From Amoebophrya sp. AT5.2 (Eukaryota; Sar; Dinophyceae; Syndiniales; Amoebophryaceae), in NCBI GenBank assembly GCA_005223375.1, contig RXOD01004378.1, positions 1 to 23,277 on the forward strand: 23,277 nucleotides of DNA, in the 5' to 3' direction. Made by a program: the position numbers and the translations under genes. Shown piece by piece: positions 1 to 9,472 of the stretch. The notes beneath the pieces were generated by a model. That model saw only the letters and a program-made list of their open reading frames with translations. It had not been told where the DNA came from and did no database searches. The number at the start of each line of letters is the position of its first letter. Positions within the stretch are counted from its first letter, which is position 1.

Positions 1-1308
1 AGGCGCAGCCGGAAGAAAGCTGGCGCTGGATGACCGCTCGCCCGCTACAGCTGGTGCGGAAGCAACTGCTACGGGAGCAGCAACAGCTGCAAAGGGAGGA
101 ACAGCTGCTACGGGTCGCAGCATCGCCCTGCTGTGTGCGATAGCGACGTCCGCCGCGAGGTGGGAGTACTGAGGCGCCACCAACTGGTGGTCCGGCTCCG
201 TCAGACCTCTGATATTGTTCCGCGCAGCCACCTCGGCCTCCACCGCCGTCGCCGCGACGACCTGCTGCGAGGGCTGGCGGGTGGGCTGCGGGGGGACGTA
301 GGTGGGTTGCGCGGGCGCGGGTGCTGGAGCTTTCGGATCATTAGTCAAATGCTCCGCGATTTCGGCGTTCCGCGATTGCAGATTCCGCTCCAGCTCCGCA
401 AGCTCCTGCTCCAGCCGCAGCATCTCGGCGATCTCGGCGTCTTTCGTGGTTGCGCGACTTTCGTTTGCGCGACCCTCGTTTGCCGGCGCGGTTGATGCAG
501 ATGCGGACATCAAGGGCGATCGATTTACTCCCCGCGTCGACGTTTTTTCCTTCTTCATCTCCGCACCGGCTGCCACGACCGGTTCCGCCCAACGGACGTT
601 GGTGCTTCGTTGTTGACGTTTTTTCGGCGATTTTTTGCTGTTCCTACCGGCAGCGGTGGCTCTGCTTCTTTGTTCCCCGCGGTCGATAGTACCGTTGGCA
701 ATCACATTCGCCACACTTGTTCTCTCAACAGCAGTTCCCGCATCGCGGCTATCGCTGTCTCCACGACCTCCACGCGGTAGTTTTACGGACTCCAGCGGAG
801 GCGGAGGGCCTCTGCGCACGTGGCTGCTGGTCGCCGGCGACAGTATCGGGCCGTGATCGCGGCCGACGCCCATCGAGCCGGGGGATCCTGCTCTCGGGGA
901 AACTCGCGGCGACACTCTAGCATTTTGTCCCGCCGACGGCGACACAGACACTCCGCCGAGTTTCCGGTTCGAGTTTTTGCGCGTCCCCGACGGTCCCCGC
1001 CTTTGCTGCTGGTCCCCAGGTCGTCTGAAGGGCGGGTCATAATTATTCGCCGCGCTGGTCGTATGGTCGAAATAGCCGCTGCGGGCGGAAAGCGGTTTCG
1101 GCGCCCCCACAACAGCTCGGTTGGGTTTTTTGTTCGCGGTCTTTTCGCCGAGGCGTCGCGATAACCGTAGGAGCTCTTCGACGTTTTGCTCGGCGTGGAG
1201 GGGAATCTGAGCGAAGCTGCGCTTGTGTCCCCGCGGAGGCGGCTTCTGATCGCCCCGCGGGGATTGTTGCTGAGACGCCGCACCGGCGCCCTGCGGCTTG
1301 GCGAACAT
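1..1308 (-). CDS. Disordered coiled-coil protein, N-terminal part (cut by left edge)
   Basis: The frame is open from the ATG at 1308-1306 to base 1 (436 codons) without a stop, so the C-terminus lies outside the window. The ATG is the first after an in-frame stop at 1338-1336 and has G at -3. I do not recognise the family. The protein is mostly low complexity: a Gln/Pro/Arg-rich start, Ser-Pro motifs (VSPR, AGSP, about residues 114-145), a basic patch near residue 228 (KKSPKKRQQR), a short predicted coiled coil at about 292-322 (AEIAEMLRLEQELAELERN and following), then Pro/Gln-rich and Ala/Val-rich tails. This composition suggests a scaffold or nucleic-acid/cytoskeleton-associated protein, but nothing fixes a function. 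It follows the giant gene on the same strand. A CAG at about 10 nt before the ATG could be a splice or trans-splice acceptor; this is speculative. Confidence 0.6.
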   Translation of the reverse strand, partial: MFAKPQGAGAASQQQSPRGDQKPPPRGHKRSFAQIPLHAEQNVEELLRLSRRLGEKTANKKPNRAVVGAPKPLSARSGYFDHTTSAANNYDPPFRRPGDQQQRRGPSGTRKNSNRKLGGVSVSPSAGQNARVSPRVSPRAGSPGSMGVGRDHGPILSPATSSHVRRGPPPPLESVKLPRGGRGDSDSRDAGTAVERTSVANVIANGTIDRGEQRSRATAAGRNSKKSPKKRQQRSTNVRWAEPVVAAGAEMKKEKTSTRGVNRSPLMSASASTAPANEGRANESRATTKDAEIAEMLRLEQELAELERNLQSRNAEIAEHLTNDPKAPAPAPAQPTYVPPQPTRQPSQQVVAATAVEAEVAARNNIRGLTEPDHQLVAPQYSHLAADVAIAHSRAMLRPVAAVPPFAAVAAPVAVASAPAVAGERSSSASFLPAAP

Positions 1309-2182
1309 GGCGTTGCTGTTTAAGTAGTATTTCCTCTACTGATAGTTGAGCATCTATAGCTTCCACAGCACCAAGTGCGTTCCCGATCAGTATGTTGTGT
1401 AGGGACACGCTTTTATTGATACAACTTTGCAGAGCAAGAACCTTGTTGTTTCTTCCTCTGTCGTAGCAGCTCCTCCACTCTCAATCTGCTCTTGCTTGGG
1501 CCCTCTCTCTTTGTTCTGAGTCTTTTCACTGCATCGAACAACAACGATCGAAAAGCACTGCTTGGGCACTGCTTCTACATTTACGCGCGCCTCTCCTTGC
1601 TCCTGCGGCATGTTTCGGGTACGTTCATCGCCAGGCTTTAGCAAATCGGCCTCGGTAGGGGGCTGACGTCAGCCACTCATGCTCTTTGAGTCCCAGTATC
1701 TATGTGGAGCCTCCTGGGAGCCAACAAGGCCCAATAGCGGGAGTGCGCGCAAAATTGGTCTTGGAGGTGGTGCATGTTGCGACTAGTCCTACCCCGACCC
1801 GAAGGCGCGACAGCCCGTAGTAGAACTTTCCCCGCACACCTTGTTCTTCTTCTTTGGGTTTCTTACGTCTTTCTGGTCGTTGCTGCTGGACAGATCTAAG
1901 CTGGAGTCTTTTTTGGCCGTCTGCCCTATGTGGTGCCAGCTTGTGGACCCTTTTCTTGGTCTGGGCTGTCGGAGATGGATTGCGCCGGAGTGAATCGCAT
2001 TCGGCCGACATTCCATTTTAGACATTAATTTTGCAGATTTTTTTTTGTTTTTGTCTCATCGAGCCTACCCCCTATAAGCGTAAGAACTTGTAGCTGCCCA
2101 AAGACTTTTTTCCCTGTGTATTCCCCACCACGCACAGAAATACGAAGTACGAACTTGTAGCTGCTGAAAGACTTTGTTATCG
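1309..2182. other. Intergenic region between the giant gene and the left gene
   Basis: About 870 bases with no gene I can support. Several short minus-strand frames are open, for example at 1387-1644 and 1789-2025, but they have no recognisable motif and could be untranslated leader or short exons of the left gene. A T-rich run at about 2034-2053 reads as A-rich on the minus strand, about 130 nt past the giant gene's stop. A direct repeat (see 2084-2198) occupies the right end. Confidence 0.5.
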
Positions 2183-2198
2183 CTATTCCCCACCACGC
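2084..2198. repeat. Imperfect direct repeat of about 50 bp at the 3' end of the giant gene
   Basis: Two copies, 2084-2133 and 2151-2198, lie 67 bp apart. Both start with gaacttgtagctgc and end with tattccccaccacgc, with differences and a 2-base gap in the middle. The right-hand copy contains the stop codon of the giant gene (2185-2183 on the minus strand). The left-hand copy has lost that stop in the corresponding frame. The offset is not a multiple of three, so a duplication here would also shift the frame. Confidence 0.8.
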
Positions 2199-5100
2199 GC
2201 CAAGCGCAACAGCGTTGGCATTTTGGCTTGGCTTTGTCCACCGGCAGATGCAGGGCGAGCTTGTTGCGCAGCAAGGCGGAATGGTTGCGCGGCGATCCGT
2301 ACCTCCTCGGAGCCATCATTTGCGCCGCCTAACACAAATTTCAGGGCCCTCCGTACCTTTTCCGGGATGCTCTTTTTCCGCGTGTCCCAGTACCCAGACC
2401 TCCCAGTAGTACCCGGGCTCGCTGTCTCAGAGCACTGTTGCTGGACCAACCGCAGGAGGCCCTGTTCGTACGGATCTAGTTCGGGTTCCGGTTCCCCATC
2501 AACGACATGTGGCTCGTCCTTCTCAACCTCTACTTCGTTTTCCCGTTCGCGGCACACCAGATTTAGCAGCGTCCCTGCATAAGAGGTGAGATCGGTCAAG
2601 GATCCGGGAGTGGCGGTAGTACTAATTCCACCAGGCCGCTTTTTTCCCGCTATGGTTGGTTCGTCTGGGACCACGACCCCAACAGGATCCCTGACGGCCG
2701 CCTCACGGGTCGATCCACCTTCGCTAAAAATAATGCTGTCCCTAATTTGCCGCTCCTCCGTCCACAGCAAGTCCAGGAGAGTCTGCGTTTCGCCTAGCAC
2801 CAACAGCACTTGCACGGCCACTTGCCGCATTTGGGTGGAATCGGGAGCGAACACCTGCTCGCGGCCCTGCAGGTGTTCGCTCCGGGTTCCAGCGCCATGC
2901 GCATCTGATTCTCTTTGACTATCGAGGAATTCGAGTTCCTCTTTGTTGTCGGCGATCGTGCTTGCCTCCAGGAAGTTCGAGCGGTCGTGCTTGCCACCTT
3001 TGGAAGAACCGGGAGAGGGCGCCACCAGGGGTACGAGCGACAGGTCCAGCATCCGGTTGGGCTCCCACTCGAGGAACTCGGTCAATGGTCCTTCCTCGTT
3101 CGTCCAAGCCTTCAGGTTCCAGCGGTTCCCGTGTTTCTCGTTCGTCTCCAGAAGAGTGTTCTCGATGTTGCTGGAGGTCTGCCTCTGCTCGGAGGAATCC
3201 TCCGCGACATCAGCCGGCGCTGGTGCACGCTCGAATGGGGCCCGACACACGCTCCAGTCGTGGGCGAAGGTGATGCGCAGGTCCAGGTCTTTCGGAAAGG
3301 TTTTTTCCTCAGCTCGTTGCACTCTCTTTGCCGGAAACCGACGTTCCTCGCGCGACACTTTCGAAAACACCGACACGCACACGCGCTTCCCCAGCAGCGC
3401 GAAATCCAGCGGCACCTCGGACACCTGAGGCACGTTTGAATCCCCGAGCTCGTTTCCGGCTGTCTGGGGCAAGAACCGTCCCACCATTGCGTGCGCGAAC
3501 CCCAGCGGACGGAGATCAGGGGTTCGCGCACGCAATGGTGGGACGGTCCTTCCCTCCTCCGGCTTTTCACTTTCAGCAGTTCTCACAGTCCGCGGAGGTA
3601 CTATAAGTTCTCTCTTGATGAATTTCAGGTGCCTGTATCGGTCGCTGTTCAACGCTGCTTCCGATGGCCGCCAGAAGACGGGCAGGTCGGGGTTCACAAA
3701 AAAACGATCGAGCCCAAGGTTAGCAACGTGAACCCCCTGAAGGAGACGGAGGCGCGCCCTCGTCGCGGGGGTTTTCATGAAGTCCACCAACAACACCGGC
3801 GCGCGCGGTCGGTACGTCTCCAAATCTTCCATCCCGATCTCCTGTTCCTGCTCCTGCTCCTGCTCTTGTTCCTGTTCCTGCTCCTGTTCTTGCTCCTGTT
3901 CCTGATCCACCTCGACGGCTGCGTCGTGATTAAAGCTCCTTCTCCCACGTTTTTCCGGAAGCTGACGCGCAACGTCTTCGATTCGCTCTCGCGTCAGTCC
4001 CGCGCGCTCTCGCCAGACCCCAATCACGCGCTCGGTCTCCGGCTGCAAGAGGGCGTCTACGATTTGCACCGCGCACTCCGTCGCGTCTTCCACCGCTGCG
4101 AGCAACTTGTTCGTGTGCTTCGTGTCGGCGTCGTCGTCGGGGGGCACGTATCCGAATAGCTGTGCCTCGCGACTCAGCTCCTGAACCAGAATAGGGCTGG
4201 TGGCCATCAGAAAATGCGCGAACTCAGAACACCTTTCAGGAGGCCGCGCGACCCCCGGCCCCGGGCTCTTGTTTTTCTCCGCTAGTAGCACTGGATTCTC
4301 ATCTTCGCTGGCCCCTTGCACAGACTCCGCGTCGTTCTCACTGACGGATGAATCATCCGAATCGGAGTACTTCTCCTGTAGGAGCAAGAGAAGCTTTGCG
4401 CGCAGCTGCCTGACGTGCGTCGCCGCAAGCGTGGTCTGCGTTTTCTGCAGGGACACGATTAACGCCAGGCTCACCGCGCTCTGTTCGGCCTGCCAGCTGC
4501 GTTCGATCACATTCTTCCACGAGCGGCCAACCTTCCCCTCAGACTTCCCTTGCCAATATTCTTCCGTGACCAGCGCGTGCATCTGCTGGCGACGTCGACG
4601 CGGCGCCAAGTGTTTATGCTGCAACAACCGCCTGTCCCGCATGCACGCCTGCATCAGCCGTGCCCGCGTGGTTGACGGGCTCACCGTTACCAGCGAGAAG
4701 CCGCCATCTTGTAGGTCTCCGGCGCTCTCAGGCGCGTTGTCTTGTAATTCCACATCCGGCACGTTGTCGTGTGCGATCGGGAGGTCGCTTCCGGTCGTCT
4801 TCTTTGCGCTGAAGTAGAAGAAAAGCCGCCGCCGCCACCGCTGCTTGGCCTCAGCCGAAGACCACGTCTGCTCCAGCTTTTTTTCATCTCCAAGTGCGTG
4901 CGCGTCGCCGGGAAGTGGACTCTCGTCCACGTCGAGCAAGCCAAATCTGGCCAGGGCGGCGTGGATTTTCTTGTGGTCGTACCCACCAATCACGACCACT
5001 TTTGGGTCCATCGCCGCAGGTTCCAAAAAGCTCCTGCTGCTGCCCATGCTCTTCGCGTTCACAAGGAGGAGGCAGACCCCGACGTCCCGCGGCGCATGAA

Positions 5101-8100
5101 ACCCCACCGCAAGCGCCGGATACTTCCGCACGCGTTCTCCCCAGAAACGCACGGCCTTTCTCTTGGCCGCCAAAGAGTTCTCCGAACCACTCCTGGATGA
5201 ACGTTGTTCTTGTAGCTCTCTACTGAGCTCTTGCTCGGCCTTCTCCAGTTCTTTCCTTTGCTTTAAAAAGAAGTCGAGGAAGCTGCGTGCCACGCGTTCC
5301 TCGCTGTAGTTCCACAGAAGCGCCCCCACATCCATCAAGGCGTGAAGTGGCTGGTGTTTTACCTCTGTCAGGCCGCCCTTTTGCAACAGCAGCACCGCGG
5401 GGTCAAAGGGGTCCCCGGAGGACGACGAAGCCGCGTCGGAGGAGGACGCCGCGCCGGGAACTACTGTAACTGTGTGCACCTCGTCTACAAAATCGTCCTT
5501 CTCCAGCAACTCCCTTACCTCTTTGGTGACGTCCATTTGCAGATCCTTGGTGACCCAGTAGGGGAAGGCCTGGTGGGCTTCCGCGGTACCGCTCACGCCC
5601 GTGAGCGCTGCGCCCGTGGCGGACAGGTCCGCTGCGGTGCCTTCGACGAAGTCGGGGTAGATTCCCGGCCCCCGTTCTGCGTCCGAGAACACGTAAAGGA
5701 TCAGGTAGTCAAAGTACGCACGAAACATTGGGGGAAGGTGTCTGGGCGGCTTTTCCTTTTTCTCGGCCTCCACCTCCGACATCATGCTCTCGCGACTCTG
5801 CTCCAAGCAGTGAAGCGCGGTTTGAATGATGGCGCGGGAACTGGCGGATTCTTTCCGCGAAGAAGGCGACTCGCCGCGAACGTCCAGCTCAAGATCTTCG
5901 AGCCAAGCAGAAAATATTCCAGTCGCGAAATCCGATTGTTCGTAGTCTTGTGGCCTGTCATCTCGAATACTATCCGCAAGCCGGCGCTGCGCGAGGTCTA
6001 TCACACGTCCAGGCCCATCTTCACCAGCATCAAGCTGCAGGACATTGACGCGAAGCTTTTGCACGAAGTCACGCGCTGCTTCGAGCGGGGCCTCCTCGAC
6101 AGTCGTGAACGTCGTCCCTACTTCCCTGCCCGGATCAGCGCGCAGCACTTTCGCGTGCCTCTCTAGAACGCAGGTGGCGAGCTCTTTGCGTGCACCGGCG
6201 ACAGCACTCTGATCCTCATCCAGATCTCCTTCCTTCTCGTTCTCCCCCCCTCCACGGATTCGGGTCACAATTGTTGAAGAGGCCAGGTGCGCGAGGAAGC
6301 CACGCATGGCCGCTTGGCTCTGCCGGCGCGCTCCGTTTTCCGCGTCGAGGCCCGCGGGCCGCACCGCCAGCACATACAAAACCGTCCGCAGCACCGCCTG
6401 CCACGGTTTTTGCAGCCGCGAGCTCTCCTTCGGACTTTGCGGCGCATCATAGGGGAGGACGACGCCCAGCTGAGGGTTCTGAAAGGAAAATCCGCAGTCG
6501 CGACCCAGCAGGGACGACAGCGCCGCCGGCAATTCGGTCAAGAAAAACTCGTTCGCGAGCCCCTCCATCTCTTCCTGTTTCACTTTGTTTTCCGCCATCC
6601 ACCGCGCTACCCCTGCGCGCCACCCGTTCGGCTTGTTTGGGTTTGTGTCCCCACTCGCTCTCTCACTGGCCGCACCTCCTGCCACCGAGGAACCGGAACC
6701 CCCGAACCAGGTTTCGCGGATATTCCGCACGACATCCTCCCGGACGCTTTCGAGCATCTTTCCGTACTTTTCGAGCCCGTACTGCTCGTGCTTCCCCTGT
6801 ACCACGTCTTGGAGGAGATCATTGATTTTCATCTCACCTTGTTTTCCATCAATTTTTCGATTTTCGAAAACGAACCCAACGAGCCATTCCTTCACGACCA
6901 GCTGCAATAACGGCACGGGGAGGGCGGTTGCCGCGCCCCGCGGCAGGATCACGCTGTTCCGCGTGCTCAAGAGTGCGTCCATCTCGTCCAGCAGCAGGTG
7001 GCCGCGCGTCTGCAGCGCTTGGTTCACTTCGTGGATCTCCCACGCCTTCAGCACCGCCGCCATGCCGGAGCGGCTGCCAGGCCCGGCCAGCGCGTAGTCC
7101 GCCCAGAACAGGTCCTCTAGGGGCAGCAGAGCGCGCAGCTGAAACGGCTGCGCGATGAAAACGGACGCCGCGTCGTGCACAGATGCGGCAATCTGGTCCC
7201 GCACGTTTTGCCACTCCGAAAGGGTAAAACGCCGCAGCGCGCTCGCATCGGCGTCCCTTGAAGATGTTGAGGAAGATACTGCGGCCGTGCTGCCGGTGCC
7301 GGCAAACAGCGGGCGCACGTCGACCAGCAGCGGAGCCAGCGAGGTTGCGAGATCAATTTTATTGGAGGCGTACAAGGCACTGGGGACGACGTTCACGGGC
7401 AGGAAACCCTGATTGAGCAATAGAAGATTGAGCACCGGCGCGAGCACCTTCGTCTTCCCGAAGCCCATCTTGATCAGGCAGAAGCGCGCGCGGTCGAGAC
7501 TTTCGATATGATTACTGTCAAGGTCAACATCAGCATGCTGGCGATCGAAGACGAGGTCCGGCACGTTGTACTCGCCGACGAGGTCTTTGGCAGGGTGAAA
7601 GCGGCCGGTTTTACTCTCCTGCTGCTGCCAGTCCAGTTTCTGCAGGTAGGGCACCTGATCAAACTCACGCAGCACCTTGCCTGCAGTCAGCTGGAACGCT
7701 ACCAGCTCACTCTTCTGGCGAGCCAATCGTTCTTCCTGTTGTTGCTCCACACGCCGGTTATTTCTTCTGACGACGAGCTCCGCGAGTTTCTCTCGTGCCA
7801 GTCGGCCCGTGCGCTCGTAAAGAACTGCGATCTCGGGGGGGTCCCCAAAAACGAAGTTACTTTTCCCAGAACCCACTACATCATCTTCATCACCTTCAGC
7901 TCTAGACCACCCAGCGTCCAACATGTCCGCAAACTGAAAGCGGCGGTGCCAACGACGGCCGGACCCGTCGGCGTACAGGGCGAGAAGAAGCGGCCACGAA
8001 ACCGCCGCGCTGCTGAGCCCGTGCTTGGAAGCACTGCTAGACTCGCGCGCCAGAATGGCCAGCTGCAGAGCGGGCACGGAGGAGGTCTTTGCCGAGGTAA

Positions 8101-9472
8101 GGGGGGGCTCCGTTGAGGGAAAACTGCCTTCACCACCCTCAGCGATTTTTGGCGATGGTGTCCGGGAGATGAAAGAGCGACGCCACGGCGGCAGGAACCA
8201 TGTTGACGCCTGAATTTTAAGAGGTGGCAAGTCGCGCGCCAATCGCCGCGGATGTTTTTTCATCACCTCTCCCCACTTGTCGACGCCGGAGAGCAGTTTC
8301 AGCGTCAGCGGTCGGCGGCAATGCAGGCTCGCTTCGGTCCTATAAGGTTCCCACGGCGAGGAGCCGGCACCAACGTACTCAGCATCCGACTTCACAGCAG
8401 TCCGCTCCACCTCTTCCTCGAACACCTCATATGCATTGTACCACGAAAAGCTGTGACCAGAAGATGCAGACGACCTTCGTGTGATCTGGTGTTGTGGGAA
8501 AAACCGTATTTTCGGGCTTTGGAGTCCGGGAGACGAAGACGGACCTTCGTCCCACCAGAGCGCCACGTGGTGCTCCCCGTTGCGGGGGGCGGGGGCCCAG
8601 TCTTGCTGCGGTGCCCGACACAGCATCCGGCTCCTCCGCAGCTCGCCGAAAGAAATCACTTGCTTGCGGGCTGTTTGGATCATCTCCTGTTCTTCTTCCG
8701 GCGGCAGCTGTTCTCCGCCTCTCTTGTTGAGGATCTGCAAGTGCTGCTGCGTGGCCGCCTGGCGATCGCGGCTCATCAGCTGCTCTTCGGAGAGCACCTC
8801 ACTCATCAGCTGCGCTTCAGAAAGGGCAGCGAAGTTGTCTCGGGCGCTTTGTCTACTCGAGGACTTCGCAGTGACTTGGGGGTTTTCGCGAGAGGCAGGT
8901 AGTGGGGGCGGGACGGGCAGGCAAGAGGTCGGGGTCGACATCGGGGTCTTTTCAGCCGATGCCAAAACGCGCACCTTTCTGTTCAGCTCGCACGGGCCTC
9001 CCTGCATGCGAAGTGTGCACCACGTATTCGAGGAGTGCTCGTCGTCTTCGTCAGTTTCACCCTCTGGTCCTCGTGCGGCCATGACAGAGTCTGTCTCCAC
9101 TTGCTGCTCCCGCGACACGTGGCGCAGCCAATTTACCACTGCGCGGGGAAGGGACGCGTACGCCGCGCCGCGGTCACCTCCCCGACCACTCCCCTCTTGC
9201 CGGTAGACGAGGTGCGCGAGCTGCGCGAGATGGGTGCCTCCGCCGGGGAGTGTGGCCTCCAAACGCAGGCTGCGGGCGTCCGCAAGCTTGCCGGTTGCAA
9301 ACAGGTCGAGCCCTTGTTGGGAGGCGAGTTTGCACTCGTTGGGAAGCGCATTGCTCCCAGCGTCGAAAGCAACCTTGAACATGAAATACAGGAACGCACT
9401 CATCCTGTGCTCGTCATCAAACCCCGCACTCCACCCCGCGACCGGCTCCCTTCCAGAAAACAACTCGCAGAT
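2183..9472 (-). CDS. Giant gene exon 5: NTPase module and C-terminus
   Basis: 2,429 codons open without interruption, residues about 3054-5482 of the model. It starts at the acceptor TTTTTTCTGCACCAG|ATC. Walker A is GFGKT at residues 3723-3727 (bases about 7465-7451) and Walker B is LLLDEMD, with DEMD at 3882-3885 (bases 6988-6977). The spacing and flanks (a 'VVPSALYASNKIDL' stretch after the P-loop, 'LLLDEMDALLSTRNSVILPRG'-type context at Walker B) resemble helicase-like DUF3638 proteins. Further on are DVGALLWNYSEERVAR near 4436, LMQACMRDRRL near 4660, and an almost pure Gln-Glu run at about 4910-4931. The remaining regions are Ser/Glu-rich and poorly conserved in appearance. ATP binding and hydrolysis are inferred from the motifs; helicase activity is not shown. 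A 33-bp inverted repeat interrupts the coding sequence at 3471-3551. Confidence 0.72.
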   Translation of the reverse strand: MCELFSGREPVAGWSAGFDDEHRMSAFLYFMFKVAFDAGSNALPNECKLASQQGLDLFATGKLADARSLRLEATLPGGGTHLAQLAHLVYRQEGSGRGGDRGAAYASLPRAVVNWLRHVSREQQVETDSVMAARGPEGETDEDDEHSSNTWCTLRMQGGPCELNRKVRVLASAEKTPMSTPTSCLPVPPPLPASRENPQVTAKSSSRQSARDNFAALSEAQLMSEVLSEEQLMSRDRQAATQQHLQILNKRGGEQLPPEEEQEMIQTARKQVISFGELRRSRMLCRAPQQDWAPAPRNGEHHVALWWDEGPSSSPGLQSPKIRFFPQHQITRRSSASSGHSFSWYNAYEVFEEEVERTAVKSDAEYVGAGSSPWEPYRTEASLHCRRPLTLKLLSGVDKWGEVMKKHPRRLARDLPPLKIQASTWFLPPWRRSFISRTPSPKIAEGGEGSFPSTEPPLTSAKTSSVPALQLAILARESSSASKHGLSSAAVSWPLLLALYADGSGRRWHRRFQFADMLDAGWSRAEGDEDDVVGSGKSNFVFGDPPEIAVLYERTGRLAREKLAELVVRRNNRRVEQQQEERLARQKSELVAFQLTAGKVLREFDQVPYLQKLDWQQQESKTGRFHPAKDLVGEYNVPDLVFDRQHADVDLDSNHIESLDRARFCLIKMGFGKTKVLAPVLNLLLLNQGFLPVNVVPSALYASNKIDLATSLAPLLVDVRPLFAGTGSTAAVSSSTSSRDADASALRRFTLSEWQNVRDQIAASVHDAASVFIAQPFQLRALLPLEDLFWADYALAGPGSRSGMAAVLKAWEIHEVNQALQTRGHLLLDEMDALLSTRNSVILPRGAATALPVPLLQLVVKEWLVGFVFENRKIDGKQGEMKINDLLQDVVQGKHEQYGLEKYGKMLESVREDVVRNIRETWFGGSGSSVAGGAASERASGDTNPNKPNGWRAGVARWMAENKVKQEEMEGLANEFFLTELPAALSSLLGRDCGFSFQNPQLGVVLPYDAPQSPKESSRLQKPWQAVLRTVLYVLAVRPAGLDAENGARRQSQAAMRGFLAHLASSTIVTRIRGGGENEKEGDLDEDQSAVAGARKELATCVLERHAKVLRADPGREVGTTFTTVEEAPLEAARDFVQKLRVNVLQLDAGEDGPGRVIDLAQRRLADSIRDDRPQDYEQSDFATGIFSAWLEDLELDVRGESPSSRKESASSRAIIQTALHCLEQSRESMMSEVEAEKKEKPPRHLPPMFRAYFDYLILYVFSDAERGPGIYPDFVEGTAADLSATGAALTGVSGTAEAHQAFPYWVTKDLQMDVTKEVRELLEKDDFVDEVHTVTVVPGAASSSDAASSSSGDPFDPAVLLLQKGGLTEVKHQPLHALMDVGALLWNYSEERVARSFLDFFLKQRKELEKAEQELSRELQEQRSSRSGSENSLAAKRKAVRFWGERVRKYPALAVGFHAPRDVGVCLLLVNAKSMGSSRSFLEPAAMDPKVVVIGGYDHKKIHAALARFGLLDVDESPLPGDAHALGDEKKLEQTWSSAEAKQRWRRRLFFYFSAKKTTGSDLPIAHDNVPDVELQDNAPESAGDLQDGGFSLVTVSPSTTRARLMQACMRDRRLLQHKHLAPRRRRQQMHALVTEEYWQGKSEGKVGRSWKNVIERSWQAEQSAVSLALIVSLQKTQTTLAATHVRQLRAKLLLLLQEKYSDSDDSSVSENDAESVQGASEDENPVLLAEKNKSPGPGVARPPERCSEFAHFLMATSPILVQELSREAQLFGYVPPDDDADTKHTNKLLAAVEDATECAVQIVDALLQPETERVIGVWRERAGLTRERIEDVARQLPEKRGRRSFNHDAAVEVDQEQEQEQEQEQEQEQEQEQEQEIGMEDLETYRPRAPVLLVDFMKTPATRARLRLLQGVHVANLGLDRFFVNPDLPVFWRPSEAALNSDRYRHLKFIKRELIVPPRTVRTAESEKPEEGRTVPPLRARTPDLRPLGFAHAMVGRFLPQTAGNELGDSNVPQVSEVPLDFALLGKRVCVSVFSKVSREERRFPAKRVQRAEEKTFPKDLDLRITFAHDWSVCRAPFERAPAPADVAEDSSEQRQTSSNIENTLLETNEKHGNRWNLKAWTNEEGPLTEFLEWEPNRMLDLSLVPLVAPSPGSSKGGKHDRSNFLEASTIADNKEELEFLDSQRESDAHGAGTRSEHLQGREQVFAPDSTQMRQVAVQVLLVLGETQTLLDLLWTEERQIRDSIIFSEGGSTREAAVRDPVGVVVPDEPTIAGKKRPGGISTTATPGSLTDLTSYAGTLLNLVCRERENEVEVEKDEPHVVDGEPEPELDPYEQGLLRLVQQQCSETASPGTTGRSGYWDTRKKSIPEKVRRALKFVLGGANDGSEEVRIAAQPFRLAAQQARPASAGGQSQAKMPTLLRLARGGE

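Noticed and set aside
1387..2025. Minus-strand open frames between the left gene and the giant gene
   Set aside because: No motif and no clear splice link to the left gene. A stretch at about 1340-1408 (SLHNILIGNALGAVEAIDAQ) looks protein-like but is in another frame from the ATG at 1308.
7508..8116. Long plus-strand open frames opposite the giant gene (for example 7508-8116, 5342-6166, 3491-4159, 15363-16175)
   Set aside because: They lie antisense to well-supported coding sequence; GC-rich genes give long open frames on the opposite strand. None shows a motif of its own.
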